NCBI RefSeq assembly: GCF_014192515.1
Contig: NZ_JACHYB010000002.1
Location: forward strand, 1,240,001 to 1,304,000
Direction of reading: 5' to 3'
DNA from: Microbacter margulisiae
GTDB taxonomy: Bacteria > Bacteroidota > Bacteroidia > Bacteroidales > Paludibacteraceae
Length of the DNA: 64,000 nt
This document shows, one piece after another, positions 8,964 through 16,454 of the stretch; the stretch's first letter is position 1; each line of letters begins with the position of its first letter. The notes beneath the pieces were generated by a model. It was not told the DNA's origin. It worked only from the letters and a program-made list of their open reading frames with translations, and did not search any database. The position numbers and the translations under genes were made by a program.

Positions 8964-9131
8964 TTAGAACAATTCTACTATCGCCCTAAAAAACCAGACG
9001 TTATCAATCCATTGACGAACTGTTGCTCCGGCACTGTATCCTGCAGCATAGGTCGCTACGCTGCCACCATTAACATCAAACAATTCTTGATGAGTCAATT
9101 CAGGCATGCCTATATTTTCAAATGTTTTCAT
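8964..9131 (-). CDS. Double-glycine leader peptide B (bacteriocin-like precursor)
   Basis: A 55-aa ORF read by hand. Residues 1-23 look like a double-glycine leader of the kind cut by C39 peptidase/ABC exporters: MKTFENIGMPELTHQELFDV followed by NGG, with the expected alternating hydrophobics. The predicted cargo (24-55) begins SVATYAAGYSAGATV, which is Ala/Gly-rich with a GxxxG-like spacing (G31, G35), and ends with the hydrophobic WFFRAIVELF. GxxxG motifs and a hydrophobic tail are features of two-peptide (class IIb) bacteriocins. It lies 28 nt downstream of a second such gene. No HlyD or C39 transporter is nearby. It may be a bacteriocin, a signal peptide, or a degenerate copy. The leader resemblance is seen in the sequence; function is inferred. 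Confidence 0.7.
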   Translation of the reverse strand: MKTFENIGMPELTHQELFDVNGGSVATYAAGYSAGATVRQWIDNVWFFRAIVELF

Positions 9132-9159
9132 AAGTACACATGTTTATTTGTTAGAGAAC

Positions 9160-9318
9160 TTACTTTATTCCAAAAATGCCATTACAAAATCCTTCTACAT
9201 AATCAAACCCGTTTACAATTGCGGTTTTAATTTCTTGCAAAAACCCTCCTTCAAAACTTTTCATTTCCATTTCATTCAGTTCGCTTACGCCACAGGCGTT
9301 TAAATCAAAACTTTTCAT
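9160..9318 (-). CDS. Double-glycine leader peptide A (bacteriocin-like precursor)
   Basis: A 52-aa ORF read by hand. The leader (1-25) runs MKSFDLNACG, VSELNEMEMKSF, then EGG, fitting the double-glycine leader pattern common in Bacteroidota peptide loci (ELN-x-x-E/M-K-x-hydrophobic-x-GG). The cargo of 27 residues begins FLQEIKTAIVNG and includes one Cys (residue 45) and an amphipathic aromatic/hydrophobic stretch ending FCNGIFGIK. It is the first gene of the pair, followed after 28 nt by peptide B. Its leader is not identical to that of B, but both have the same layout. A dyad operator candidate lies about 55 nt upstream. Secretion through the TolC-like protein is inference. Confidence 0.72.
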   Translation of the reverse strand: MKSFDLNACGVSELNEMEMKSFEGGFLQEIKTAIVNGFDYVEGFCNGIFGIK

Positions 9319-9372
9319 AGTTATAAAAATTATATTTCTTGCTTACTCTTTTTCAGGCTTTTCAGCTTCTGC

Positions 9373-9398
9373 CTACAATGCGTTGCAACTTATTGTAG
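9373..9398. promoter_or_regulatory. Dyad operator candidate upstream of the peptide genes
   Basis: CTACAAT and ATTGTAG arms enclose a central TTGCAA, giving a 26-bp symmetric site. A weak -7-like box (TACTTTCG on the minus strand, 9401-9408) lies just before it, so the dyad would cover the transcription start of the peptide genes. It has no T-run, so it is unlikely to be the terminator of the MutS-like gene. Confidence 0.45.
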
Positions 9399-9446
9399 AG
9401 CGAAAGTAAAGGCCTGCACTCTAATAAAAGTGGAGTGAGCAAAGAT

Positions 9447-10466
9447 TTAACTTTCTTTGTTTTCATCAGCAAAAACCACCTTGTTCTTATCCATGTTTCT
9501 TTGTCCTTTCCCCAATGTAACTGTTGTCTCATAAGCTTCGGCAACAGTTTCGGGCGGATAATGGTAGAGCTCCAGGATACGAATGGCGTTTCGTTGGGTC
9601 ATAACGCCTTTTTTCAGTTTATAATCGAATGCAAGCTCTGCCCCATTGATTTGCTCGCTAAAATGATAAAGATCGTATTCATTTTGCAGCAGCTCTGCCA
9701 GTTCAAGGTCATGCGTGGCAATCAATACCAGGTTGTTCCCTGTATTCAGCGCAGAAAGCACAGCTTTACCTGCCGCAATCCGTTCCGTTGTATTGGTTCC
9801 CTTAAATAGTTCGTCCAGCAGGAAAAGAGATGAGGCAAGTTTTTCGGTTGCTTCGATCATCTCTTTCACAGTCAATACCTCCTGCAGATAGTAGCTCCGG
9901 GCATTCATCAGGTCGTCGCTGATTTGAATAGAGGAAAAGATCTGCATGGGTGTCAGATGAAAGTTTTTAGCAAAACAGGTATGAATGGTTTGTGCCGTCA
10001 GTACATTGATGGCTACCGTCCGGATAAAAGCCGTTTTTCCCGACATGTTCGAGCCGGTAAGGATAACGGACTTTCTCCGGTTGGAAAAATTGTTGGAGAT
10101 GCACGCTTCGATCAACGGATGGTACATATCGACGGCTTCAATGCATTTGGGTTCTGCCGGTGACGGATGGCAATAATAGGGCAATCCTGCCCACAAAGAG
10201 GCAATGGAACAGAGCATGTCAACATCTCCGACAAACCGGTATACCTGTTCTATTTCACGGTGTTGCCGGTTGAAAAGTTTCATCACATCCAGCAACGTAT
10301 TTGGCTCAAGCAGGAAAAAACAGCGGATCAATTCGCTGATAATAAAAAACACAACGGATAGGTCGGCATCCAGCTTGACATCAAAACGGAACAAGATACC
10401 GTCCAAAAAACTGTGTAAATAGAAATAAATGATTCTTTCTCCAAACATTTCAATGATCTTTGGCAC
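9447..10466 (-). CDS. MutS-family ATPase domain protein (short form)
   Basis: Contains the MutS domain V ATPase: Walker A TGSNMSGKT (about 137-145), LFLLDELFKGTNTTER as Walker B/signature (about 213-228), and the H-loop LIATHDLELAEL. Before it lies a helical lever-like region. At 339 aa it is much shorter than MutS and shorter than most Bacteroidota MutS-like proteins, and it lacks the mismatch-recognition and connector domains. A role in mismatch repair is therefore unlikely. The 5' codon at 10464-10466 is GTG. A TAACTTTG box (10471-10478, minus strand) lies so close that translation more likely begins at the ATG at 10448. The function of this subfamily is unknown. Confidence 0.8.
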   Translation of the reverse strand: MPKIIEMFGERIIYFYLHSFLDGILFRFDVKLDADLSVVFFIISELIRCFFLLEPNTLLDVMKLFNRQHREIEQVYRFVGDVDMLCSIASLWAGLPYYCHPSPAEPKCIEAVDMYHPLIEACISNNFSNRRKSVILTGSNMSGKTAFIRTVAINVLTAQTIHTCFAKNFHLTPMQIFSSIQISDDLMNARSYYLQEVLTVKEMIEATEKLASSLFLLDELFKGTNTTERIAAGKAVLSALNTGNNLVLIATHDLELAELLQNEYDLYHFSEQINGAELAFDYKLKKGVMTQRNAIRILELYHYPPETVAEAYETTVTLGKGQRNMDKNKVVFADENKES

Positions 10467-10679
10467 GTGGCAAAGTTACTTTACCGGAATGAAAAAAAAT
10501 AAGATCAATTTTGATCAATTTTTATGGCAGTTAAAATGGAGATCATAACATATAATGGACTTGCTATATTCTTATTTCATAAGTGTATATCCCCATTATT
10601 AAGATTTTGGAACAACAGCAACATATATATAAAAACATTCTTATATAAACTTTTTGTGCGTTTAAATTGTAGTCTGTTA

Positions 10680-10709
10680 TTGTGATGTTAAAACTATATC
10701 GTAACTTTG
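10680..10709 (+). promoter_or_regulatory. Bacteroidetes promoter for the PAS/LuxR regulator
   Basis: TTG (10680-10682) is followed 19 nt later by TAACTTTG (10702-10709), matching the Bacteroidetes -33/-7 layout. The ATG is 39 nt downstream. Confidence 0.6.
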
Positions 10710-10747
10710 ATATTTCTAATAATGATTTACATTACATCTAATTAACT

Positions 10748-11566
10748 ATGCCAACCATTCGGGAAGAGCACGCAGCTATGATCAGCAACCATGTTTGCAA
10801 GGTAAAGGAATCCGATTATGCGCTGATCCTGCAGGATGTCCTAACACTGACTATTTTGGAATCGGTAAACTGTATGACAGCCATCTTTGACTTGCACCGG
10901 GGCAACTACAGGCATATCGATCCTCAGTTTCAGAAACTTCTGGGCCATCCTTTTCCCGTTAAGGCAGGCTATGAATCGAATGTGTCCTTCTATGACCTGG
11001 TGCATCCCGATGATGTAACAAAACTGCAGGAGGCAGACATACAGGCTTATGACCGTTTTCATGAAATTGCTGCGGATAAGCGCCATCACTACTGCATGAA
11101 CTGCGATTTCAGAATACGGACGGCTTCGGGTGACTATATCCGCATACACCGCAACATGTCGCCTCTTACATACGACAGGGAGGGGAAGCTCTGGTTGGTC
11201 TATCTTCAGTTCGGATGTATGCGTTATAAAACCGATAAGCATCCCATAAGCGCATGGTTGTTGGACAAGAAAACACTGAGGATGGAATCGCTTATGAAGG
11301 GTTGGATGTCAGCTTTCAAAAAAAAGATAATCTCAAAGCGCGTGTTAGAGGTGCTGATATTAACCAGGGAGGGGCTGACAGTGGAGCAGATTGCCAAAGA
11401 GTTGTCTTTATCTGTCACCACGGTGTACAATTACCGGCGGTTGGCGATGCGGGAACTTGGACTACAGACCATCGACCAGGTGAATCATTATCTCGGACTG
11501 GCAGGTATCATGAAGCTAGTGGCACAATTCATCATATCTCTTTTTATGTATGGCTTTGCTACCTGA
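10748..11566 (+). CDS. PAS-domain transcriptional regulator with LuxR-type HTH
   Basis: Cytoplasmic regulator of 272 aa. The N-terminal 150 residues resemble a PAS fold (IFDLHRGNYRHIDPQFQKLLG..., FYDLVHPDDV, YIRIHRNMSPLTYDREGKLW). The C-terminal part (about 190-250) is a LuxR/GerE helix-turn-helix: REGLTVEQIAKELSLSVTTVYNYRRLAMRELGL. Paralogues of this layout are frequent in Bacteroidales. No signal or target is evident. The final 20 residues (KLVAQFIISLFMYGFAT) are hydrophobic and unlike the usual end of the family, perhaps a tail added by a repeat that starts nearby. It is not clearly linked to the divergent peptide locus. Confidence 0.85.
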   Translation: MPTIREEHAAMISNHVCKVKESDYALILQDVLTLTILESVNCMTAIFDLHRGNYRHIDPQFQKLLGHPFPVKAGYESNVSFYDLVHPDDVTKLQEADIQAYDRFHEIAADKRHHYCMNCDFRIRTASGDYIRIHRNMSPLTYDREGKLWLVYLQFGCMRYKTDKHPISAWLLDKKTLRMESLMKGWMSAFKKKIISKRVLEVLILTREGLTVEQIAKELSLSVTTVYNYRRLAMRELGLQTIDQVNHYLGLAGIMKLVAQFIISLFMYGFAT

Positions 11567-11589
11567 TGGAGGGGTGTTGATTGAAAAAA

Positions 11590-11654
11590 TGAATAAAAGG
11601 TGGCGCTGGTTTGAATCTTTGAAAGTAAGTGGATTAAAAATCCTAATAATACAG
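11590..11654 (+). repeat. 65-bp direct repeat, copy 1 (flanks the REP/RAYT unit)
   Basis: TGAATAAAAGGTGGCGCTGG... recurs at 12833-12897 with three mismatches in 65 positions. The pair brackets the REP-RAYT-REP unit. It is too long and too diverged to be a target-site duplication. Confidence 0.75.
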
Positions 11655-11780
11655 CCACGACAGGAGTAGCCAACGTGCAGACCTCCGCCAAAGCCCGCAC
11701 CACACTGGCCGCTAATGCGAAAAAGAAACGCGAATATTTGGCTGGCTCCCCATGCCATACGATAGAGCAATATAATCACA

Positions 11781-12027
11781 TGCAACCCCTCCGGGGTATG
11801 GTTGGTTTTGCGTGGAGCATATTTCTATTGATATGCAAGTCCTGACGGACTAAATGTGCGGCAGATGTGGGATGTTTCGATGCTTGTGAGTACATAGCAA
11901 ACCTTTTGCCCGAAGGGCATGGCAAAAGATCGTAAACATGCAACATGTCTTTGCCCGTAGGGCATTCATATCAATAGAAGAACGATGCAATAAATAGATA
12001 TAATGCCCGTATGGGCATTCACAACAT
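11781..12027 (+). repeat. REP-like hairpin block, upstream copy
   Basis: A chain of small GC-rich hairpins: ACCCCTCCGGGGT, AGTCCTGACGGACT, GCCCGAAGGGC, GCCCGTAGGGC and ATGCCCGTATGGGCAT. The order and the spacer text recur at 12508-12747 in direct orientation. Such blocks are typical of REP/BIME elements mobilised by RAYT transposases. Confidence 0.8.
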
Positions 12028-12043
12028 TCAACAAACATTTATT

Positions 12044-12505
12044 ATGGCAAACACATACACCCAAATCTACATTCATTACGTCTTTGCCGTTCAAAACCGG
12101 CTGGGTCTGATACAAAATCGCTGGCGTGACGATTTGTATAAATATATGTCGGGTACAATAGCAAACAAAGAACACAAGCTACTTGCTATGGGTGGAATGC
12201 CCGATCACGTTCATGTGCTGGTAAGCATGTCGCCCAAACAATCGCCGTCCGATTTGATGGCGGATGTCAAGCGGAGTTCTTCGTTATGGATCAACGAAAA
12301 TCGCTTTGTGATGGGAAAATTTGCTTGGCAAGAGGGATATGGCGCATTTAGTTATGGGAAATCTCAGATTCATGATGTGGCAAATTATATTGAAAGGCAG
12401 GAGCAACATCACAAAAAGCAGACATTCATGGAAGAGTATCTCGAATTTCAACGACTCTTTGAGATTGAACTTGATGAACGATATGTTTTCAGACAGATAG
12501 AATAA
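12044..12505 (+). CDS. REP-associated tyrosine transposase (RAYT, IS200/IS605-like)
   Basis: HUH-type single-strand transposase domain of 153 aa. His-hydrophobic-His lies in GMPDHVHVLV (His55, His57). The catalytic Tyr is probably Y115 in DVANYIERQEQHH. DLMADVKRSSSLWI and KFAWQEGYGAFSYGKSQ are standard family blocks. The frame extends to 12011, but MANTYTQIYIHYVFAV at 12044 is the family start, and the extension overlaps a REP hairpin. REP blocks flank it on both sides in the same orientation, as expected for a domesticated RAYT rather than a free insertion sequence. The gene looks intact. Confidence 0.92.
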   Translation: MANTYTQIYIHYVFAVQNRLGLIQNRWRDDLYKYMSGTIANKEHKLLAMGGMPDHVHVLVSMSPKQSPSDLMADVKRSSSLWINENRFVMGKFAWQEGYGAFSYGKSQIHDVANYIERQEQHHKKQTFMEEYLEFQRLFEIELDERYVFRQIE

Positions 12506-12507
12506 TG

Positions 12508-12747
12508 TGCAATCCCTCCGGGGTAGATGGGTGTTGTTACGACATTCATCTATTGATATGTAAGTCCTAACGGACTAAATGTGTAGCGAATTTGGGATGT
12601 TTCGATGCTTGTGAGTACATAGCAAGCCTTTTGCCCGAAGGGCATGGCAAAAGATCGTAAACATGCAACATGTCTTTGCCCGTAGGGCATTCATATCAAT
12701 AGAAGAACGATGAATAAACGGATATAATACCCGTAGGATATTCACGT
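12508..12747 (+). repeat. REP-like hairpin block, downstream copy
   Basis: Near-duplicate of 11781-12027. It has the same series of CCCTCCGGGG, AGTCCTAACGGACT, GCCCGAAGGGC and GCCCGTAGGGC hairpins and starts 3 nt after the RAYT stop codon. The last hairpin is degenerate here. Confidence 0.8.
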
Positions 12748-13023
12748 TCATGCGCATCCTCCATGATGGGAATTCCTTCGAGATGGATTTATTGATAGAT
12801 ACCCTGTTCATTTGGATCTGTCAATGATTAAATGAATAAAAGGTGGCGCTGGTTTGAACCTTTGAAAGTAAGCGGATTAAAAATCGTAATAATACAGTTG
12901 CAACGGGATTCCAAAAATCCCGTCACACAACGCAGTATTTGATGATATATTTGATGGAGGAAGTGAGGAGGGAGAAAAAAGTTTTAAGTTTATATTGCTA
13001 ATAACTATACACGCCATTTAATC
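12748..13023. other. Intergenic between REP block and abiH
   Basis: No gene found. Contains the second 65-bp repeat (12833-12897) and a short tail ending in an A-rich leader just before the AbiH gene. A 78-codon minus-strand ORF over 12575-12811 lies in the REP hairpins and is not considered real. Confidence 0.5.
12833..12897 (+). repeat. 65-bp direct repeat, copy 2
   Basis: Partner of 11590-11654; see that entry. Both copies can be read as the same short peptide (MNKRWRWFE.LKVSGLKI), so they may derive from one duplicated gene fragment. Confidence 0.75.
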
Positions 13024-14169
13024 ATGAATAGATTAGTTTTAATTGGAAATGGATTTGATCTTGCCCATGGTCTTCATACCTCATATTCTCAATTCATTGA
13101 CAATATGTGGAAAAAAATCATTGATAAACTTTTAATAAACTGTCGATATGATGATCAATTCTTCACTTTTACTATAAAGGGTATTTCTGGAGACATATTA
13201 TGCGCTAATCAATTAAGGAGTAATTCTTTCGACAATATATCTATCAAAGATTATGTGTCATTTCAGAAATGGATTAAAGATTATGAGACAAGTTTTCAAA
13301 TCGAATACAAAATAAAAAACCGATTCTTTAATCATTTGACGAATAAAATTGGGAAATTAGAGAATTGGGTAGATATAGAAGAAGAATATTATAAATTTCT
13401 GAAATATCCTGTTATAGAAAATGGCGACCAAGCTTATAAATATCCTGGTGGCGTAACTCAATTAAATGAAGATTTTAAGCAGATAAAACAAGCTTTGAAT
13501 GAATATCTGGGTAGTTTGTTGCGAACCAAAATAAAAAAAGATACAACAATAGACAAGATCATAAAGTCAGATTTTGGAGATCATGATTTTGCGTTGAATA
13601 CGGAATTTCAAACCGACAAAATAGATAAAGAAAAAGCGCCAGAATCAACAGTTATTTTAAACTTCAATTATACACCATTGGAGACTTGTTATCTTCCTGA
13701 TGATTCGGATGTAATTCATATACATGGCAAAGTTAATGACTCTAAGAATCCCATGATATTCGGATATGGAGATGAAATGGATTCTGACTATTCAGAAATT
13801 GAAAAGCTGAATGACAATGAATATTTGGAAAATATAAAATCAATAAGATATTTTCATACAGACAATTACAAACGTCTTCTTGGTTTTATGAATATGGATT
13901 ATTATCAAGTTGTCATTTTAGGACATTCGTGTGGAAATGCAGACAGAACCTTATTAAGCACATTATTTAATCATCCAAAATGCATTTCGATCAAACCATA
14001 CTATCATGAAATTATTAAGAAAAATGATTCAACCGGGGAAAAGACGCATGAAGATAACTATATTGATATCATTCAAAATATTTCACGCCATTTTTCCAAT
14101 AAATCAGTGATGAGAGATAAAGTAGTGAGTAAAATTTATTGTTCTCCCTTTAGCACTACCATTCTATAA
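13024..14169 (+). CDS. AbiH-family abortive-infection (phage defence) protein
   Basis: A 381-aa protein starting MNRLVLIGNGFDLAHGLHTSY, the hallmark N-terminus of AbiH proteins (GNGFD at 8-12). A C-terminal block, VVILGHSCGNADRTLLSTLF (about 298-317), is also conserved in the family, as is the middle ILNFNYTPLE...IHIHGKV. AbiH was defined in Lactococcus as an abortive-infection determinant; its mechanism is unsettled. The gene is noticeably more AT-rich than its neighbours and follows a RAYT/REP island, which fits horizontal gain. No partner gene of a defence system is adjacent: the next gene is a mechanosensitive channel. The length is close to the family norm, so it is probably intact. Confidence 0.88.
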   Translation: MNRLVLIGNGFDLAHGLHTSYSQFIDNMWKKIIDKLLINCRYDDQFFTFTIKGISGDILCANQLRSNSFDNISIKDYVSFQKWIKDYETSFQIEYKIKNRFFNHLTNKIGKLENWVDIEEEYYKFLKYPVIENGDQAYKYPGGVTQLNEDFKQIKQALNEYLGSLLRTKIKKDTTIDKIIKSDFGDHDFALNTEFQTDKIDKEKAPESTVILNFNYTPLETCYLPDDSDVIHIHGKVNDSKNPMIFGYGDEMDSDYSEIEKLNDNEYLENIKSIRYFHTDNYKRLLGFMNMDYYQVVILGHSCGNADRTLLSTLFNHPKCISIKPYYHEIIKKNDSTGEKTHEDNYIDIIQNISRHFSNKSVMRDKVVSKIYCSPFSTTIL

Positions 14170-14248
14170 ATCCTGATGCTGACCATGGAATAGCGTGGGG
14201 AATACTTAGATCAAATAACAGGGGGTTATTGAACCAAATTATAAACAT

Positions 14249-15058
14249 ATGAAAGATTTTCTTGGATATAAGCTTTTTGAATTGGATGGTTACACGCTTG
14301 ATGTTTTTAAGCTGATCAGCTTGCTGCTATTCTTGGTTGCTATCTTTATTCTTATTATTATTCTTAAACGTATCATCTACCGATCGAAATCATTAGACAC
14401 AGCCAAAAAGTTCGCCATCAACAAATTAACCCGGTATATCCTTCTCGTTTTGGCATTTATTGTCGGGGTACGCATTTTAGGATTTAAACTCTCGGTTTTA
14501 CTGGCAGGATCTGCTGCCCTTATGGTTGGCCTGGGCTTTGGATTGCAAAACCTGTTCAACGATTTTATTTCAGGCATTATTCTTTTATTGGATGGTACAC
14601 TCAAAGTGGACGATGTCATAGAGGTGAATGGCATTATTTATAAAGTTCAGGAAATCAATTTCAGAACTACGACTGTCATTGGAAGGGATGAAAACTATGT
14701 TATTTTGCCTAATTCGACACTGACGGGCAATCGAATTATAAACTGGACGCACGGTAAGATTTCTTCCAGATTCAGTATCTCCATTGGGGTGGATTATTCC
14801 ACGGATGTCCCCCTTTTGATGCAACTGTTAAAAGAAATAGCAGCCCGTCATGAGAAAGTGCTTAAAAATCCCGAGCCATTTGTCCGTTTTGAAGATTATG
14901 GCGATTCATCCCTGCTGTTTTCGGTTTATTTCTATACCGAAGAACTCTTTCGGGTCGAAAACATCAAGAGCGAAATCCGCGTTGAAATATTTCATGCACT
15001 GAAAGAACGGGGCATCAACATCCCCTTCCCACAACGCGACATACATATTAAATCATAA
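14249..15058 (+). CDS. MscS-family mechanosensitive ion channel
   Basis: Inner-membrane osmotic safety valve of 269 aa. Helices are at about 18-42, 60-80 and 85-110. The third includes the pore-lining Gly/Ala-rich stretch AGSAALMVGLGFGLQNLFNDF, which is diagnostic of MscS. A beta domain (VDDVIEVNGIIYKVQEINFRTT) and the C-terminal alpha/beta vestibule follow. It is 79 nt after abiH in the same direction and has ordinary base composition. It is probably unrelated in function to abiH. It is close to the E. coli MscS length (286 aa). Confidence 0.93.
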   Translation: MKDFLGYKLFELDGYTLDVFKLISLLLFLVAIFILIIILKRIIYRSKSLDTAKKFAINKLTRYILLVLAFIVGVRILGFKLSVLLAGSAALMVGLGFGLQNLFNDFISGIILLLDGTLKVDDVIEVNGIIYKVQEINFRTTTVIGRDENYVILPNSTLTGNRIINWTHGKISSRFSISIGVDYSTDVPLLMQLLKEIAARHEKVLKNPEPFVRFEDYGDSSLLFSVYFYTEELFRVENIKSEIRVEIFHALKERGINIPFPQRDIHIKS

Positions 15059-15214
15059 CTCCGCCCGCGCGAATCCTTATATGTGGAGGAAGCCGGATAG
15101 TAAGAAATTCACTACAATGATTAGCCGTTATAAAACACTTTAATATTCAAACTTGAGCTGGACAACAAGAAAACCCAATTATGAGGGGAAAGTTAGCTCT
15201 AAACAGACAGAACA

Positions 15215-16273
15215 ATGGACATTGAATTTCAAAATACAGAAAAAGACTACAAAAGTTTTTATGTATTTTATTACAAGAATGCACTTCGGAAAAACATTTT
15301 TATTTTAATCCTAATACCTTTATCTATTGGCTATATTGTTGCTGGACAACCTTTTGCCTTGACAACGTTTATTGATGGTGTAATTATTTCTGCACTTCTC
15401 TTTGTTGGCAGTTTTTATGTCGTGCCGTATTTAATCTCAATACATAATCTAAATAAAGCAATATTGAAAGACCCTTGGTATTTAGAGAAAAGGAAACTAA
15501 GCATAACCGATGAGGGTATATATTGTGAAACTGACACAATAAGCGGCATCTGGAGATGGGAAAGTATTGTTTCTTTTGAATTTAATGATGAGTTTCTTGC
15601 ACTTATACTTGCCGATAAGAAATTCTATTTAATTCCGCAAAAAGCATTTCCATCCAATGCCGAAGCTATAAATTTTCTTGGAATCATTCAAAGCAAAGTC
15701 ATTAAACCAAGAGGGACAATTAAGCCTTTATTTGCAACAGCAGACAAAAAACCACCATATTTATTAGGTCTTATTTGTTTAATTCCATTGATCGGCGCAT
15801 TTATAGGTCTGGTATTCATTATTTTGGGAGTAACAAGATTTAAAGACAAATGGTTTACACTGATTGGCGTATTTGGAATCGCATTTACGATTATTATTTA
15901 TTCGACACTTTTCTATACTAACAAGCATTCTTTTAAAAATGAATTACGAGCATTATCCCAAACGGAACTTAATGACTTAGTAAAAGATATAGAGTTTTAT
16001 AAGTTAGAAAATGGGCAATATCCAGACAGTTTACAACAACTCACAAAAGATAATAGTAATGATTTTATATTTGATCCGGTTCAAGCAAATCAAAGAGGGA
16101 AAAATAGTTTATTTTATTATTTAAAAGTAGGTGATAAGTATAGATTATTTTCTAAAGGTGAGGATGGAATTCCATATACGAAAGACGACATATATCCTCA
16201 AGTGTCAGACAAAGTAGTCAGTAAAATTGGATTGATAAGATATGCGTTGAATCCGGATACAGTAAACAAATGA
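15215..16273 (+). CDS. YcxB-like membrane protein fused to a GspG/pseudopilin-like C-terminal domain
   Basis: A 352-aa protein. Residues 1-170 match the YcxB-like layout: two TM helices (about 30-75), then a PH-like beta domain with KLSITDEGIYCETDT and IWRWESIVSFEF. Residues 185-235 hold two further TM helices. Residues 245-335 resemble the soluble part of type II secretion major pseudopilins: DLVKDIEFYKLENGQYPDSLQQL and YRLFSKGEDGIPYTKDDIYP, including the acidic Ca-site-like loop. There is no prepilin cleavage site, so it is not a pilin. I do not know a function. It stands alone between the MscS gene and a repeat-filled gap. Confidence 0.6.
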   Translation: MDIEFQNTEKDYKSFYVFYYKNALRKNIFILILIPLSIGYIVAGQPFALTTFIDGVIISALLFVGSFYVVPYLISIHNLNKAILKDPWYLEKRKLSITDEGIYCETDTISGIWRWESIVSFEFNDEFLALILADKKFYLIPQKAFPSNAEAINFLGIIQSKVIKPRGTIKPLFATADKKPPYLLGLICLIPLIGAFIGLVFIILGVTRFKDKWFTLIGVFGIAFTIIIYSTLFYTNKHSFKNELRALSQTELNDLVKDIEFYKLENGQYPDSLQQLTKDNSNDFIFDPVQANQRGKNSLFYYLKVGDKYRLFSKGEDGIPYTKDDIYPQVSDKVVSKIGLIRYALNPDTVNK

Positions 16274-16421
16274 TAAATAAAAACCCTGTTTAGCACCCCT
16301 CCTTCTACGCGAATCCTTTAACGTGGAGCAAGAGATTTAACTTCGTGCTGTTTTATCAGTCATTCTATTATTCAGTTATTCACTTTGGGGACAACACTTG
16401 AGAATGATGTTTTTGACGTAG

Positions 16422-16454
16422 AGACCTCAAAGGTTTTCAAAACCTTTGAGGTCT
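16422..16454. repeat. 33-bp perfect dyad, copy 2 of a dispersed repeat
   Basis: Identical to 3227-3259. The surrounding 40 nt match the first copy in inverted orientation, which defines a mobile-looking unit of about 70-75 bp. Confidence 0.85.

Larger units (their letters stand above)
11567..12043. other. Intergenic: repeat-rich region upstream of RAYT gene
   Basis: No gene was found here. It holds the first copy of a 65-bp repeat (11590-11654) and the first REP block (11781-12027). Between them is about 125 nt that can be read as a short peptide rich in Ala/Lys (TSAKARTTLAANAKKKREYL), with no start and no match that I recognise; it may be a gene remnant. Confidence 0.5.

Noticed and set aside
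9012..9303. Plus-strand ORFs opposite the double-glycine peptides
   Set aside because: They are antisense to better candidates (clear double-glycine leaders on the minus strand), and lack family features.
11254..11580. 108-codon ORF in another frame of the PAS-LuxR gene
   Set aside because: It is a shadow of the real reading frame, which has clear PAS and HTH motifs.
11590..12897. 65-bp repeats as target-site duplications of a transposon
   Set aside because: Too long and with three mismatches. IS200-like enzymes do not make such duplications.
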